In this document: in pieces, positions 1-5,815 of the stretch
How positions within the stretch are numbered: position 1 is the stretch's first letter
How the letters are laid out: every line of letters starts with the position of its first letter
NCBI GenBank assembly: GCA_020345785.1
Contig: CP070771.1
Span: 5,135,331 to 5,147,728 of the forward strand
Length of the DNA: 12,398 nt
Source of the DNA: Desulfobacterales bacterium
Lineage (GTDB): Bacteria; Desulfobacterota; Desulfobacteria; Desulfobacterales; JAFDCJ01
Direction of reading: 5' to 3'
Made by a program: the position numbers and the translations under genes
The notes under the pieces: model-generated
Seen by the model: the letters and a program-made list of their open reading frames with translations, nothing else
Databases searched by the model: none
Told to the model about the DNA's origin: nothing

Positions 1-41
1 CGAAAGAAGGTATTCTGTCTATCTTGTACTTAGGGTAATAC

Positions 42-58
42 CGAAAGGAGCCCTTTCG
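42..58 (+). promoter_or_regulatory. Hairpin sequestering the RBS of the first permease gene
   Basis: A perfect 7-bp inverted repeat, CGAAAGG (42-48) and CCTTTCG (52-58), encloses a 3-nt loop AGC. The Shine-Dalgarno sequence AAAGGAG (44-50) lies in the 5' arm and loop, and the last paired base is the G of the GTG start at 58. In mRNA this would hide both the ribosome binding site and the start edge. The pairing is read directly; any regulatory effect is inferred. Confidence 0.55.
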
Positions 59-999
59 TGGGCAAACATCTGCTGCGCAGGTTGATGTTGCTGGTCCCCG
101 TGCTGCTGATCGTATCGCTTCTGATCTCCTCATTGATCTATTTCAGTCCCGGCGATCCGGTGCGTGTCATGCTGGGGCTGAGGGCCAACGAGGAGGCGGT
201 CGCCAAGATACGGGCAGAACTGGGACTGGACCAACCTTATTACATTCGGTACTTGAACTGGCTCAAAAATACGGTTCAAGGCAACCTGGGAAGATCACTC
301 CAGCGCAATGAACCGGTTCTGGATCTTATCCTGGAGCACCTGCCGGCCACGCTGGAACTGACCCTGTTTGCCGTGGCCGTTGCCGTATTGTTCGCCATTC
401 CGGCGGGGGTTATTTCGGCCACCCGGGCCAACACTTGGATTGACAACCTCATTTCCCTGGGGTCGCTCTTCTGGATTTCGATGCCCGGATTCTGGGTCGC
501 TATGATCGCCGTGCTGTTGTTGTCCCTTCATCTCGGTCTGCTTCCGATATCCGGCCGCGGAGGGCCCGTTTGGACGGTAGAAGGCCTGCGCTATTTATTG
601 CTTCCCGGTCTTATTCTGGGGATCCGACAGGTGGCCATTATCTCGCGCCTGGTAAGGGCCGGCATGCTCGAAGCCCTGGGGGAGGACTATGTCCAGACCG
701 CCCGCAGCAAAGGGTTGGCGGAATCAATAGTGGTTTACAAACATGCCCTGCGAAATGCCCTGATTCCTACGGTGACCATTTTCGGCCTTCAGATACCCGA
801 GATGCTGTCCCTGTCGGTTATCATTGAAACCGTTTTTGCGTGGCCGGGAATGGGCCGTATGCTGGTGGACGCCGTTTTGAAAAGGGACTATACCCTTGTG
901 CAGGGAACCGTCCTTCTCTATGCGTTGATCGTTGTCATCATAAATCTGGTTGTCGATCTTCTTTACGCAACCATCGATCCGCGGATTAGACGCCAATGA
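58..999 (+). CDS. ABC transporter permease, DppB/OppB/GsiC type
   Basis: Inner-membrane permease subunit of a peptide/nickel-type (binding-protein-dependent) ABC importer, 313 residues, the usual length for this family. The N-terminus has a positively charged start followed by a membrane helix (about residues 9-29), then the SPGDP segment typical of DppB-like proteins. Further hydrophobic stretches lie near 100-120, 132-160, 180-197, 240-260 and 283-303. The cytoplasmic EAA-type coupling loop that contacts the ATPase is at about 208-238 (EDYVQTARSKGL, then HALRNALIPT), and the C-terminus ends with the family's IDPRIR signature. The start is GTG at 58, supported by AAAGGAG seven bases upstream. 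It overlaps the next permease by ATGA. The binding protein is not in the window, so the substrate (dipeptide, oligopeptide, nickel or other) is unresolved. Confidence 0.93.
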   Translation: MGKHLLRRLMLLVPVLLIVSLLISSLIYFSPGDPVRVMLGLRANEEAVAKIRAELGLDQPYYIRYLNWLKNTVQGNLGRSLQRNEPVLDLILEHLPATLELTLFAVAVAVLFAIPAGVISATRANTWIDNLISLGSLFWISMPGFWVAMIAVLLLSLHLGLLPISGRGGPVWTVEGLRYLLLPGLILGIRQVAIISRLVRAGMLEALGEDYVQTARSKGLAESIVVYKHALRNALIPTVTIFGLQIPEMLSLSVIIETVFAWPGMGRMLVDAVLKRDYTLVQGTVLLYALIVVIINLVVDLLYATIDPRIRRQ

Positions 1000-1892
1000 C
1001 GACTTCCGAAACAACTAAAATCATAAAGTACCGGGGTGTCGACGACACTTACCTGAAAACCGCTTTGCGGCGCATGAAACGGGACAAGGCCGCCCTGGCC
1101 GGCACCGTCATCATCGGCATGCTGCTGGTGGTGGCTTTCCTAGCTCCTTGGCTGACCTCTTATGATCCCGTGAGACAGAGTTACAATGAACTGCTGCTGC
1201 CCCCCTCCCTGAAGCATCCTTTAGGAACCGATCAGTACGGCAGAGACCTGTTAACGCGAATCCTCTATGGCTGCCGTTATGCCATCATCATCGGTGTCGG
1301 CGTGGTTGGTATCCAATTTTTGGTGGGAGTGACCCTTGGTCTGATAGCCGGGTATTACGGTGGATTTCTGGAAATGCTCATCATGCGCATTACCGACGTG
1401 ATGCTCTCCATTCCCTCGGTGGTGCTGGGCGTTACCATTGCAGGGTTTCTCGGCGGAGGCATTCAAAACGTGATTATCGCCGTGGGAGCCATCGGCTGGC
1501 GGGCTTATACGCGACTGGTGCGGGCGGAGGTACTCAGATTAAAGCAGGAAACCTTCGTAGAGTCGGCCAGGTCCATTGGTTGCGGGCAGTTGCGAATCAT
1601 CATGCGACACATCCTCCCCTACACCTTGGGCCCCGTCATCGCCTATTCTTCCTTGGCGGTAGCCATCGCAATTCTGTGGGCGGCCGCCCTTAGTTTTTTA
1701 GGGCTTGGCGCCCAGCCACCCACACCGGAGTGGGGGGCCATGCTGGCTGACGGCCGGGAATACATGATGGATGCTTGGTGGATTGCAACTTTTCCAGGCA
1801 TTGCCATTATGATTACCGTTTTGGGTTTCAATTTTTTCGGGGACGCGCTTCGCAATGCGCTGGACCCGAAAATGGAGCGCGTATGGCGCTAA
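996..1892 (+). CDS. ABC transporter permease, DppC/OppC type
   Basis: Second permease subunit, 298 residues, expected to form the translocation channel as a heterodimer with the preceding gene product. It has the OppC-type N-terminal cytoplasmic segment (LRRMKRDKAALAG, residues 24-36), a first helix at about 37-54, and the family signature LGTDQYGRDLLTRILYG at 76-92. The EAA-type coupling loop is around 186-216 (FVESARSIGC, then RHILPYTLGP). The C-terminus ends in the NALDPKMERVWR signature. The ATG at 996 overlaps the previous TGA (ATGA), indicating translational coupling; there is no strong separate Shine-Dalgarno. A 44-nt gap separates it from the first ATPase gene. Confidence 0.93.
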   Translation: MTTSETTKIIKYRGVDDTYLKTALRRMKRDKAALAGTVIIGMLLVVAFLAPWLTSYDPVRQSYNELLLPPSLKHPLGTDQYGRDLLTRILYGCRYAIIIGVGVVGIQFLVGVTLGLIAGYYGGFLEMLIMRITDVMLSIPSVVLGVTIAGFLGGGIQNVIIAVGAIGWRAYTRLVRAEVLRLKQETFVESARSIGCGQLRIIMRHILPYTLGPVIAYSSLAVAIAILWAAALSFLGLGAQPPTPEWGAMLADGREYMMDAWWIATFPGIAIMITVLGFNFFGDALRNALDPKMERVWR

Positions 1893-1936
1893 GCGATACT
1901 AATGAGTTTATGCGCCGGTTCAATTGATTTGATGGA

Positions 1937-2938
1937 ATGAGGAACACCGGATTGGCCGATCCCCTGTTGGAAATCATTGATCTTAAAGTGCACTTCACCA
2001 CCGACTACGGGGTCGTTCGGGCTCTGAACGGCATCCACCTGGCGGTTGAAGAAGGGCATACCCTGGGAATTGTCGGAGAAAGCGGCTGCGGCAAATCGGT
2101 GTCGGCCCTGGCAATCATGGGCTTGATTCACCGGCCCGGGCGGATTGCAGGCGGGGAGATTCTGTACCGGCGCCATCAAGAGGTCGTGCCCTTGCACCTG
2201 CTGCACCCCAAGGGATCAAAGATCCGTGCCATCCGGGGCAACGATATCGCCATGATTTTCCAGGAACCCATGACATCCCTCAATCCGGTCTTTACCATCG
2301 GTTATCAAATCATGGAGCCCATTATGCTGCACCAGAAGAAAAACCGCCGCCAGGCGCGGGAAAGTGCTGTGGAAATGCTCAGGAAGGTCGGCATCCCATC
2401 ACCCGAGCGCAGGGTTGACGAATATCCCCACCAGTTGTCGGGCGGTATGCGGCAGCGGGCCATGATTGCCATGGCCCTCTCCTGTCGGCCGGCTCTGTTG
2501 ATTGCCGATGAGCCCACCACGGCCCTGGATGTCACCATTCAGGCTCAGGTTCTTGATTTGATGGTGTCTCTGCAAAAAGAATTCGGGGCTTCCATTGTGA
2601 TGATTACCCACGATCTGGGCGTTGTTGCGGGCATGGCGGACGAGGTAGTGGTTATGTACCTCGGCTACATTGTCGAAAAAGCGGATGTGCGCAGTATTTA
2701 CCGCGATCCGAGACATCCGTACACTCGGGGGCTGATGACATCCATGCCGTCGCTCATCACTCCGAAAGCGAATTTAAAACCCATAAAGGGCGTGGTTCCC
2801 GACCCTTACAGCGTACCGCCGGGCTGTCCTTTTGAGCCACGCTGTTCGGAAGCGATGCCGGTGTGCCGGTTAAAAAATCCGGTATTGACCGAAGTGGCCA
2901 GCGGCCATCAGGTCGCCTGCTGGTTGTGGGTGGAATAA
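1937..2938 (+). CDS. ABC transporter ATP-binding protein, DppD/OppD type
   Basis: Cytoplasmic ATPase subunit of the peptide-type importer, 333 residues. Walker A is GESGCGKS at 47-54, the Q-loop region is [11 protein letters not shown] near 108-117, the ABC signature LSGGM is at 167-171, and Walker B with the catalytic glutamate is LLIADEP (D191, E192). The C-terminal oligopeptide-transporter extension follows the HPYTRGL motif. It carries four cysteines, C297, C303, C310 and C328, in the pattern that binds a [4Fe-4S] cluster in characterised DppD proteins; cluster binding here is inferred. The first ATG is at 1937 with only a weak upstream purine run (GATGGA). A TTG at 1952 with GAGGAA seven bases upstream is an alternative start that would remove five residues. 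Confidence 0.94.
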   Translation: MRNTGLADPLLEIIDLKVHFTTDYGVVRALNGIHLAVEEGHTLGIVGESGCGKSVSALAIMGLIHRPGRIAGGEILYRRHQEVVPLHLLHPKGSKIRAIRGNDIAMIFQEPMTSLNPVFTIGYQIMEPIMLHQKKNRRQARESAVEMLRKVGIPSPERRVDEYPHQLSGGMRQRAMIAMALSCRPALLIADEPTTALDVTIQAQVLDLMVSLQKEFGASIVMITHDLGVVAGMADEVVVMYLGYIVEKADVRSIYRDPRHPYTRGLMTSMPSLITPKANLKPIKGVVPDPYSVPPGCPFEPRCSEAMPVCRLKNPVLTEVASGHQVACWLWVE

Positions 2939-2950
2939 GGGGATTGATCC

Positions 2951-4024
2951 GTGCCGGAAAAAGGTAAACTGCTCGAAGTAAGGAACCTTAAAAAATACTT
3001 TCCAATTACAAGGGGCGTATTCGGCCGCGTCGTCGGACAGGTTAAGGCCGTCGACGGCATTGCCCTGTCCCTAAATGAAGGGGAGTGTCTGGCGCTGGTT
3101 GGGGAAAGCGGGTGCGGCAAGACCACGGCGGGCAGAACGATCCTGAGGCTGCTGGAGCCTTCAGACGGCGAAATTTTATTTCACAGCAACCTGCAGCTTA
3201 ATGGAACGGCACCGTCATCACCGGTAAATGTGACCCACGCGTCGGCCGTTGTCCTGAAGCAGTTGCGGCGGGAGATGCAGATCATCTATCAGGATCCCTA
3301 CTCTTCCCTGAATGCGCGCATGACGGTCGGCGCCATTATTGAAGAGCCCCTGCTGGTCAATCAGATCGATGACCGGTCGGCGCGAACCGAGCGGGTTCGA
3401 AATCTGCTCAACGCCGTAGGGCTGGACGCCGATCATGCCATGCGGTATCCCCACCAGTTTTCCGGAGGGCAACGCCAGCGCATCGCCATCGCCCGCGCGT
3501 TGGCGCTCAGTCCCAGATTGATCGTGGCAGACGAACCGATTTCCGCGCTCGATGTGTCGGTACAGGCCCAGGTGCTCACTTTGTTGAAAGATCTCCAGCA
3601 GCAATTTAACCTCACCTATCTCTTTATCACCCACGATCTGTCGGTAGTGAAATTTATCAGCCACAGGGTGGCTGTCATGTACCTCGGCCGGATTGTGGAA
3701 TCGGCAGACACCGGCGAACTGTTTCAACATCCCCAACACCCCTATACGGAGGCACTTATATCGGCTGTTCCTGTGCCGGATCCGGACTATGCCGCACGCC
3801 GGATTCTGCTTCCGGGAGACGTCCCCACCCCGATTGATCCCCCGGCCGGATGCCATTTTCACCCTCGCTGCCTGTACGCGGAAGAAAGATGCCGCCAGGA
3901 CACGCCGGCCCTACGAGAGCTGTCGACCGGACATCAGGTGTGCTGTCACCGTGCCGAGGAACTTAGCCTGCAATGCCTTCCGTCAATCATAAATACGGAG
4001 AAACATGAGCACACACGAACATAA
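2951..4024 (+). CDS. ABC transporter ATP-binding protein, DppF/OppF type
   Basis: Second ATPase of the importer, 357 residues, pairing with the DppD-type subunit. Visible motifs are Walker A GESGCGKT (51-58), the Q-loop segment [11 protein letters not shown] (111-121), the signature FSGGQRQR (170-177), Walker B IVADEP (D194, E195), and THDLSVV with the switch histidine. The C-terminal extension has the HPYTEAL motif and cysteines C301, C307, C314 and C331/C332 in the peptide-transporter pattern. About 27 residues separate GEILF (73-77) from LRREMQ (105-110), which is longer than usual. The start is GTG at 2951 with AAGGGG eight bases upstream. The tail after about residue 336 is unusually extended, and its last codons overlap moaB by 20 nt. 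Confidence 0.94.
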   Translation: MPEKGKLLEVRNLKKYFPITRGVFGRVVGQVKAVDGIALSLNEGECLALVGESGCGKTTAGRTILRLLEPSDGEILFHSNLQLNGTAPSSPVNVTHASAVVLKQLRREMQIIYQDPYSSLNARMTVGAIIEEPLLVNQIDDRSARTERVRNLLNAVGLDADHAMRYPHQFSGGQRQRIAIARALALSPRLIVADEPISALDVSVQAQVLTLLKDLQQQFNLTYLFITHDLSVVKFISHRVAVMYLGRIVESADTGELFQHPQHPYTEALISAVPVPDPDYAARRILLPGDVPTPIDPPAGCHFHPRCLYAEERCRQDTPALRELSTGHQVCCHRAEELSLQCLPSIINTEKHEHTRT

Positions 4025-4508
4025 AAAACATGCACCACGGAAAGTTACGATCGCAATCATTACGGTATCCACCACCCGGGCCCTGGCAGATGATACCAGC
4101 GGCAACTGGATCAGGGAGCAGGCCCGCGGGGAAGGCCACGATGTTCTCTATCACCAGGTGATACCGGATGACGCTGAACTTATTGCCGCCACGGTGCGCC
4201 GTGTTATTCAAGATGAGCGGCCCCAGGTGATTCTGATGAGCGGCGGGACCGGTATCACGAAAAAAGATGTGACGATTGAAGCGGTCAGTCCCATGTTTTC
4301 CAAAACACTGAGTGGTTTCGGCCCCTTGTTTGCCAAGCTGAGTTTTGACGAGATTGGATCGGCCGCCTTTTTGTCGCGTGCCACCGCCGGAGTCCTTGAT
4401 GAGACCATCGTGTTTTGTATGCCGGGCAGCCTGAATGCCTGCAAACTGGCCTGCCGGGAGCTGATTTTTCCCGAATTAGGGCATTTGGTGAAGCATATCA
4501 TGGATTAA
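4005..4508 (+). CDS. moaB: Molybdenum cofactor biosynthesis protein MoaB (MoaB/MogA family)
   Basis: Soluble MPT-binding protein of molybdenum/tungsten cofactor synthesis, 167 residues, the normal size for single-domain MoaB. In this family the fold adenylates molybdopterin before metal insertion; some MoaB proteins lack that activity, and MogA does it instead. Family motifs are all present: the early DTSG (residues 30-33), the MPT-binding loop MSGGTG (78-83) followed by KKDVTIEA with D88, the segment [18 protein letters not shown] (112-129), and the late MPGS loop (139-142). The ATG at 4005 is preceded by CGGAG and lies inside the 3' end of the DppF-type gene, so it is very likely co-transcribed with the importer. 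No other cofactor genes are in the window. Confidence 0.9.
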   Translation: MSTHEHKKHAPRKVTIAIITVSTTRALADDTSGNWIREQARGEGHDVLYHQVIPDDAELIAATVRRVIQDERPQVILMSGGTGITKKDVTIEAVSPMFSKTLSGFGPLFAKLSFDEIGSAAFLSRATAGVLDETIVFCMPGSLNACKLACRELIFPELGHLVKHIMD

Positions 4509-4570
4509 AATGCTTGTTACCAAAATATGATACTTTCGTGATGATCCTGTGAATTTTTACGATTATTTTT

Positions 4571-4593
4571 CCTTTCAGAATTCAACTGAAAGG
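4571..4593 (+). promoter_or_regulatory. Hairpin sequestering the RBS of the spondin-domain gene
   Basis: A perfect 8-bp inverted repeat, CCTTTCAG (4571-4578) and CTGAAAGG (4586-4593), with a 7-nt loop. The 3' arm contains AAAGG, the first half of the strong Shine-Dalgarno AAAGGAGG (4589-4596) that serves the ATG at 4602. No T-run follows the stem on either strand, so it does not read as an intrinsic terminator. RBS occlusion is the simplest interpretation, and it is inferred. Confidence 0.5.
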
Positions 4594-4601
4594 AGGTAAT
4601 C

Positions 4602-5267
4602 ATGAAACAATTTATTTCAGGGGTCATCGTATTTTTCATCGTCCTGGCCATAGTGCCGGCAAGCGAGGCGTCGTATTCCAAGCAGGCACAGTCGTACAAA
4701 GTCACCATTACCAATATCACGCGGGGTCAAATCATCAGCCCGCCGCTTGTGATCAGTCACAGCCGTGATTTCAGGTTGTTCAACCTGGGCGAAGAAGCCA
4801 TGCACGGGCTGGATAGACTCGCCGAGGATGCCGATACCGGGCCGTTGACCGATTTTCTGGCCACCCAGCCCTCAGTCTTTGATTTCAAAGTCGGTGACGG
4901 CCCAATAATGCCGGGAGCTTCGGTTTCAGTGGAGATCAAAGCCAAAAGAGGCTTCCGGTTTCTCTCACTGGCGGGCATGCTGGTCACGACCAATGATGCC
5001 TTTTTTGCCGTGCGTGGTGTGCGGGTCCCTTTATTTGGAGAGGTAGTGGAGGAAGCCGACGCTTACGATGCGGGCAGCGAACAGAATAAGGAGATCTGTG
5101 ATTATATTCCGGGGCCACCCTGTGGGAATGCCAATGTTCATGACCCCGATCCTGCCGAAGGCTATGTTCATATTCATGCCGGCATACACGGCAGCGGCGA
5201 TTTAGATCCTTCAGAATTCGACTGGCGCAACCCGGTCGCAGTGATTGTCATTCAGCGGATTCACTGA
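4602..5267 (+). CDS. Exported spondin-domain protein
   Basis: A 221-residue secreted protein. Residues 1-23 form a signal peptide (charged start, hydrophobic core, SEA cleavage motif before S24). The rest matches the bacterial form of the spondin N-terminal domain (Spondin_N family): YKVTITNITRGQIISPP at 32-48, ISHSRDFRLFNLGE near 51-64, LAEDADTGPL at 73-82, the core motif GMLVTTNDAFFAVRGV at 125-140, then DAGSE (156-160), DYIPGPPCG (167-175), GYVHIHAGIHG (187-197) and DWRNPVA (207-213). C166 and C174 could form a disulfide outside the cytoplasm. In animals the domain is extracellular and adhesive; the role of bacterial copies is not established. The start is ATG at 4602 with AAAGGAGG five bases upstream. 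It stands alone after moaB with a 93-nt gap. Confidence 0.86.
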   Translation: MKQFISGVIVFFIVLAIVPASEASYSKQAQSYKVTITNITRGQIISPPLVISHSRDFRLFNLGEEAMHGLDRLAEDADTGPLTDFLATQPSVFDFKVGDGPIMPGASVSVEIKAKRGFRFLSLAGMLVTTNDAFFAVRGVRVPLFGEVVEEADAYDAGSEQNKEICDYIPGPPCGNANVHDPDPAEGYVHIHAGIHGSGDLDPSEFDWRNPVAVIVIQRIH

Positions 5268-5288
5268 TCAAAGCGCACGAACGAGAGC

Positions 5289-5315
5289 CCGGCCGCGGGT
5301 CAATCCCGTGGCCGG
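5289..5315 (+). terminator. GC-rich hairpin 3' of the spondin gene, possible terminator
   Basis: An 11-bp stem, CCGGCCGCGGG (5289-5299) and CCCGTGGCCGG (5305-5315), with one G-T wobble and a 5-nt loop, begins 22 nt after the spondin stop codon. Position and stability suggest a transcription end. No T-run follows on the plus strand (TTCAGAAAAAATTTG), so it may need Rho or may act as a 3' stabiliser. Confidence 0.4.
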
Positions 5316-5414
5316 TTCAGAAAAAATTTGAGCCTGCCACACTTCCTTCATTTTACCGATTTAAATTCACGCTTGACGGTAGAATGGTCCAATCCCCCAA
5401 AATATGAATAATAA

Positions 5415-5442
5415 TTGACATTTATCATTCTCATTTGATAAG
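5415..5442 (+). promoter_or_regulatory. Promoter-like site with an embedded Fur-box-like dyad
   Basis: A consensus -35 hexamer TTGACA (5415-5420) is followed after 16 nt by GATAAG (5437-5442), a four-of-six match to a -10 box. Within it lies a perfect dyad, TTATCA (5422-5427), an 8-nt spacer, then TGATAA (5436-5441). On the complementary strand this reads ATGAGAATGATAA, similar to iron-regulator Fur boxes. Downstream are the 49-residue ORF and the histidine kinase. Function is inferred from similarity; no iron-uptake gene is adjacent. Confidence 0.38.
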
Positions 5443-5513
5443 CGATTTTTATGCGCAAAGCATGGCTGATTGAATAAAAATTCGCCGTATATTATCGTTT
5501 ATCAGAGAAGGCC

Positions 5514-5663
5514 ATGCAATATTTCGACACGACTTACACGCTGCACTTTAATGGCGGCTTTTTCCCAGAGGCCCCCTGTTTCAAGGGCGTTAGAAAAGCA
5601 TCACCTTGCAAAATGGCGCCCACCTGCTGCAACTTTCCCAGTAAGCCCAGCGCAATCCACTAA
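5514..5663 (+). CDS. Possible small protein, 49 residues, cysteine-containing (unrecognised)
   Basis: A short reading frame opens with ATG at 5514 and ends at TAA 5661-5663. The predicted product begins MQYFDTTYTLHFNGG and has cysteines at 22, 32, 38 and 39, including a CC pair; it has no signal peptide or membrane segment. GAGAAGG lies directly upstream but only two bases before the ATG, which is closer than usual. The ATG is also inside an inverted repeat (GCATGGC 5460-5466, GCCATGC 5511-5517). I do not recognise the family. Other frames across the same stretch, including the minus strand, also look protein-like in part, so it could instead be a decayed gene fragment or a non-coding repeat. 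Confidence 0.25.
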   Translation: MQYFDTTYTLHFNGGFFPEAPCFKGVRKASPCKMAPTCCNFPSKPSAIH

Positions 5664-5815
5664 GGGCCGGAATTGTCAGGCAGCTAGCCGATTGCCGCTG
5701 GAGTAGATGCCGGTTAGATGCTTATGGCTGTAAGATCCCCCATTTTTATCCGAAGAACTGGTATTATTCAAAAATTTTCTTGGAAAACCAAAATCTTAGC
5801 CAAGGAATACGGCAA
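5664..5815. other. Gene-free leader region upstream of the histidine kinase
   Basis: Together with the rest of 5268-5815, this stretch holds no convincing gene apart from the small ORF. It contains a short direct repeat of TAGATGC (5704-5710 and 5715-5721) and a TATTAT at 5762-5767 that could be a -10 box but has no recognisable -35. If transcription began near 5449, the kinase would have a leader of about 370 nt. Confidence 0.35.

Noticed and set aside
3218..3862. A 214-codon open frame on the minus strand
   Set aside because: It is antisense to the DppF-type ATPase, which has all ABC motifs; it is a high-GC shadow frame.
4526..4531. TATGAT as a -10 box for the spondin gene
   Set aside because: It is close to consensus, but no acceptable -35 hexamer lies 15-19 nt upstream, so it was not listed as a promoter.
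5470..5706. A 78-codon frame starting with TTG
   Set aside because: It has no Shine-Dalgarno and low-complexity Pro/Arg-rich content; it overlaps the more plausible ATG frame at 5514.
5589..5719. Integron attC-like GTTAGAA (5589) and GTTAGAT (5713) cores
   Set aside because: No complementary RYYYAAC core is found at a suitable distance and no attC-type imperfect palindrome can be drawn; no integrase is present.
5780..5815. TTG at 5780 as start of the histidine kinase
   Set aside because: It would add 12 residues before the signal sequence and has no ribosome binding site, whereas ATG 5816 has AAGGAA at ideal spacing and puts the charged residues directly at the N-terminus.
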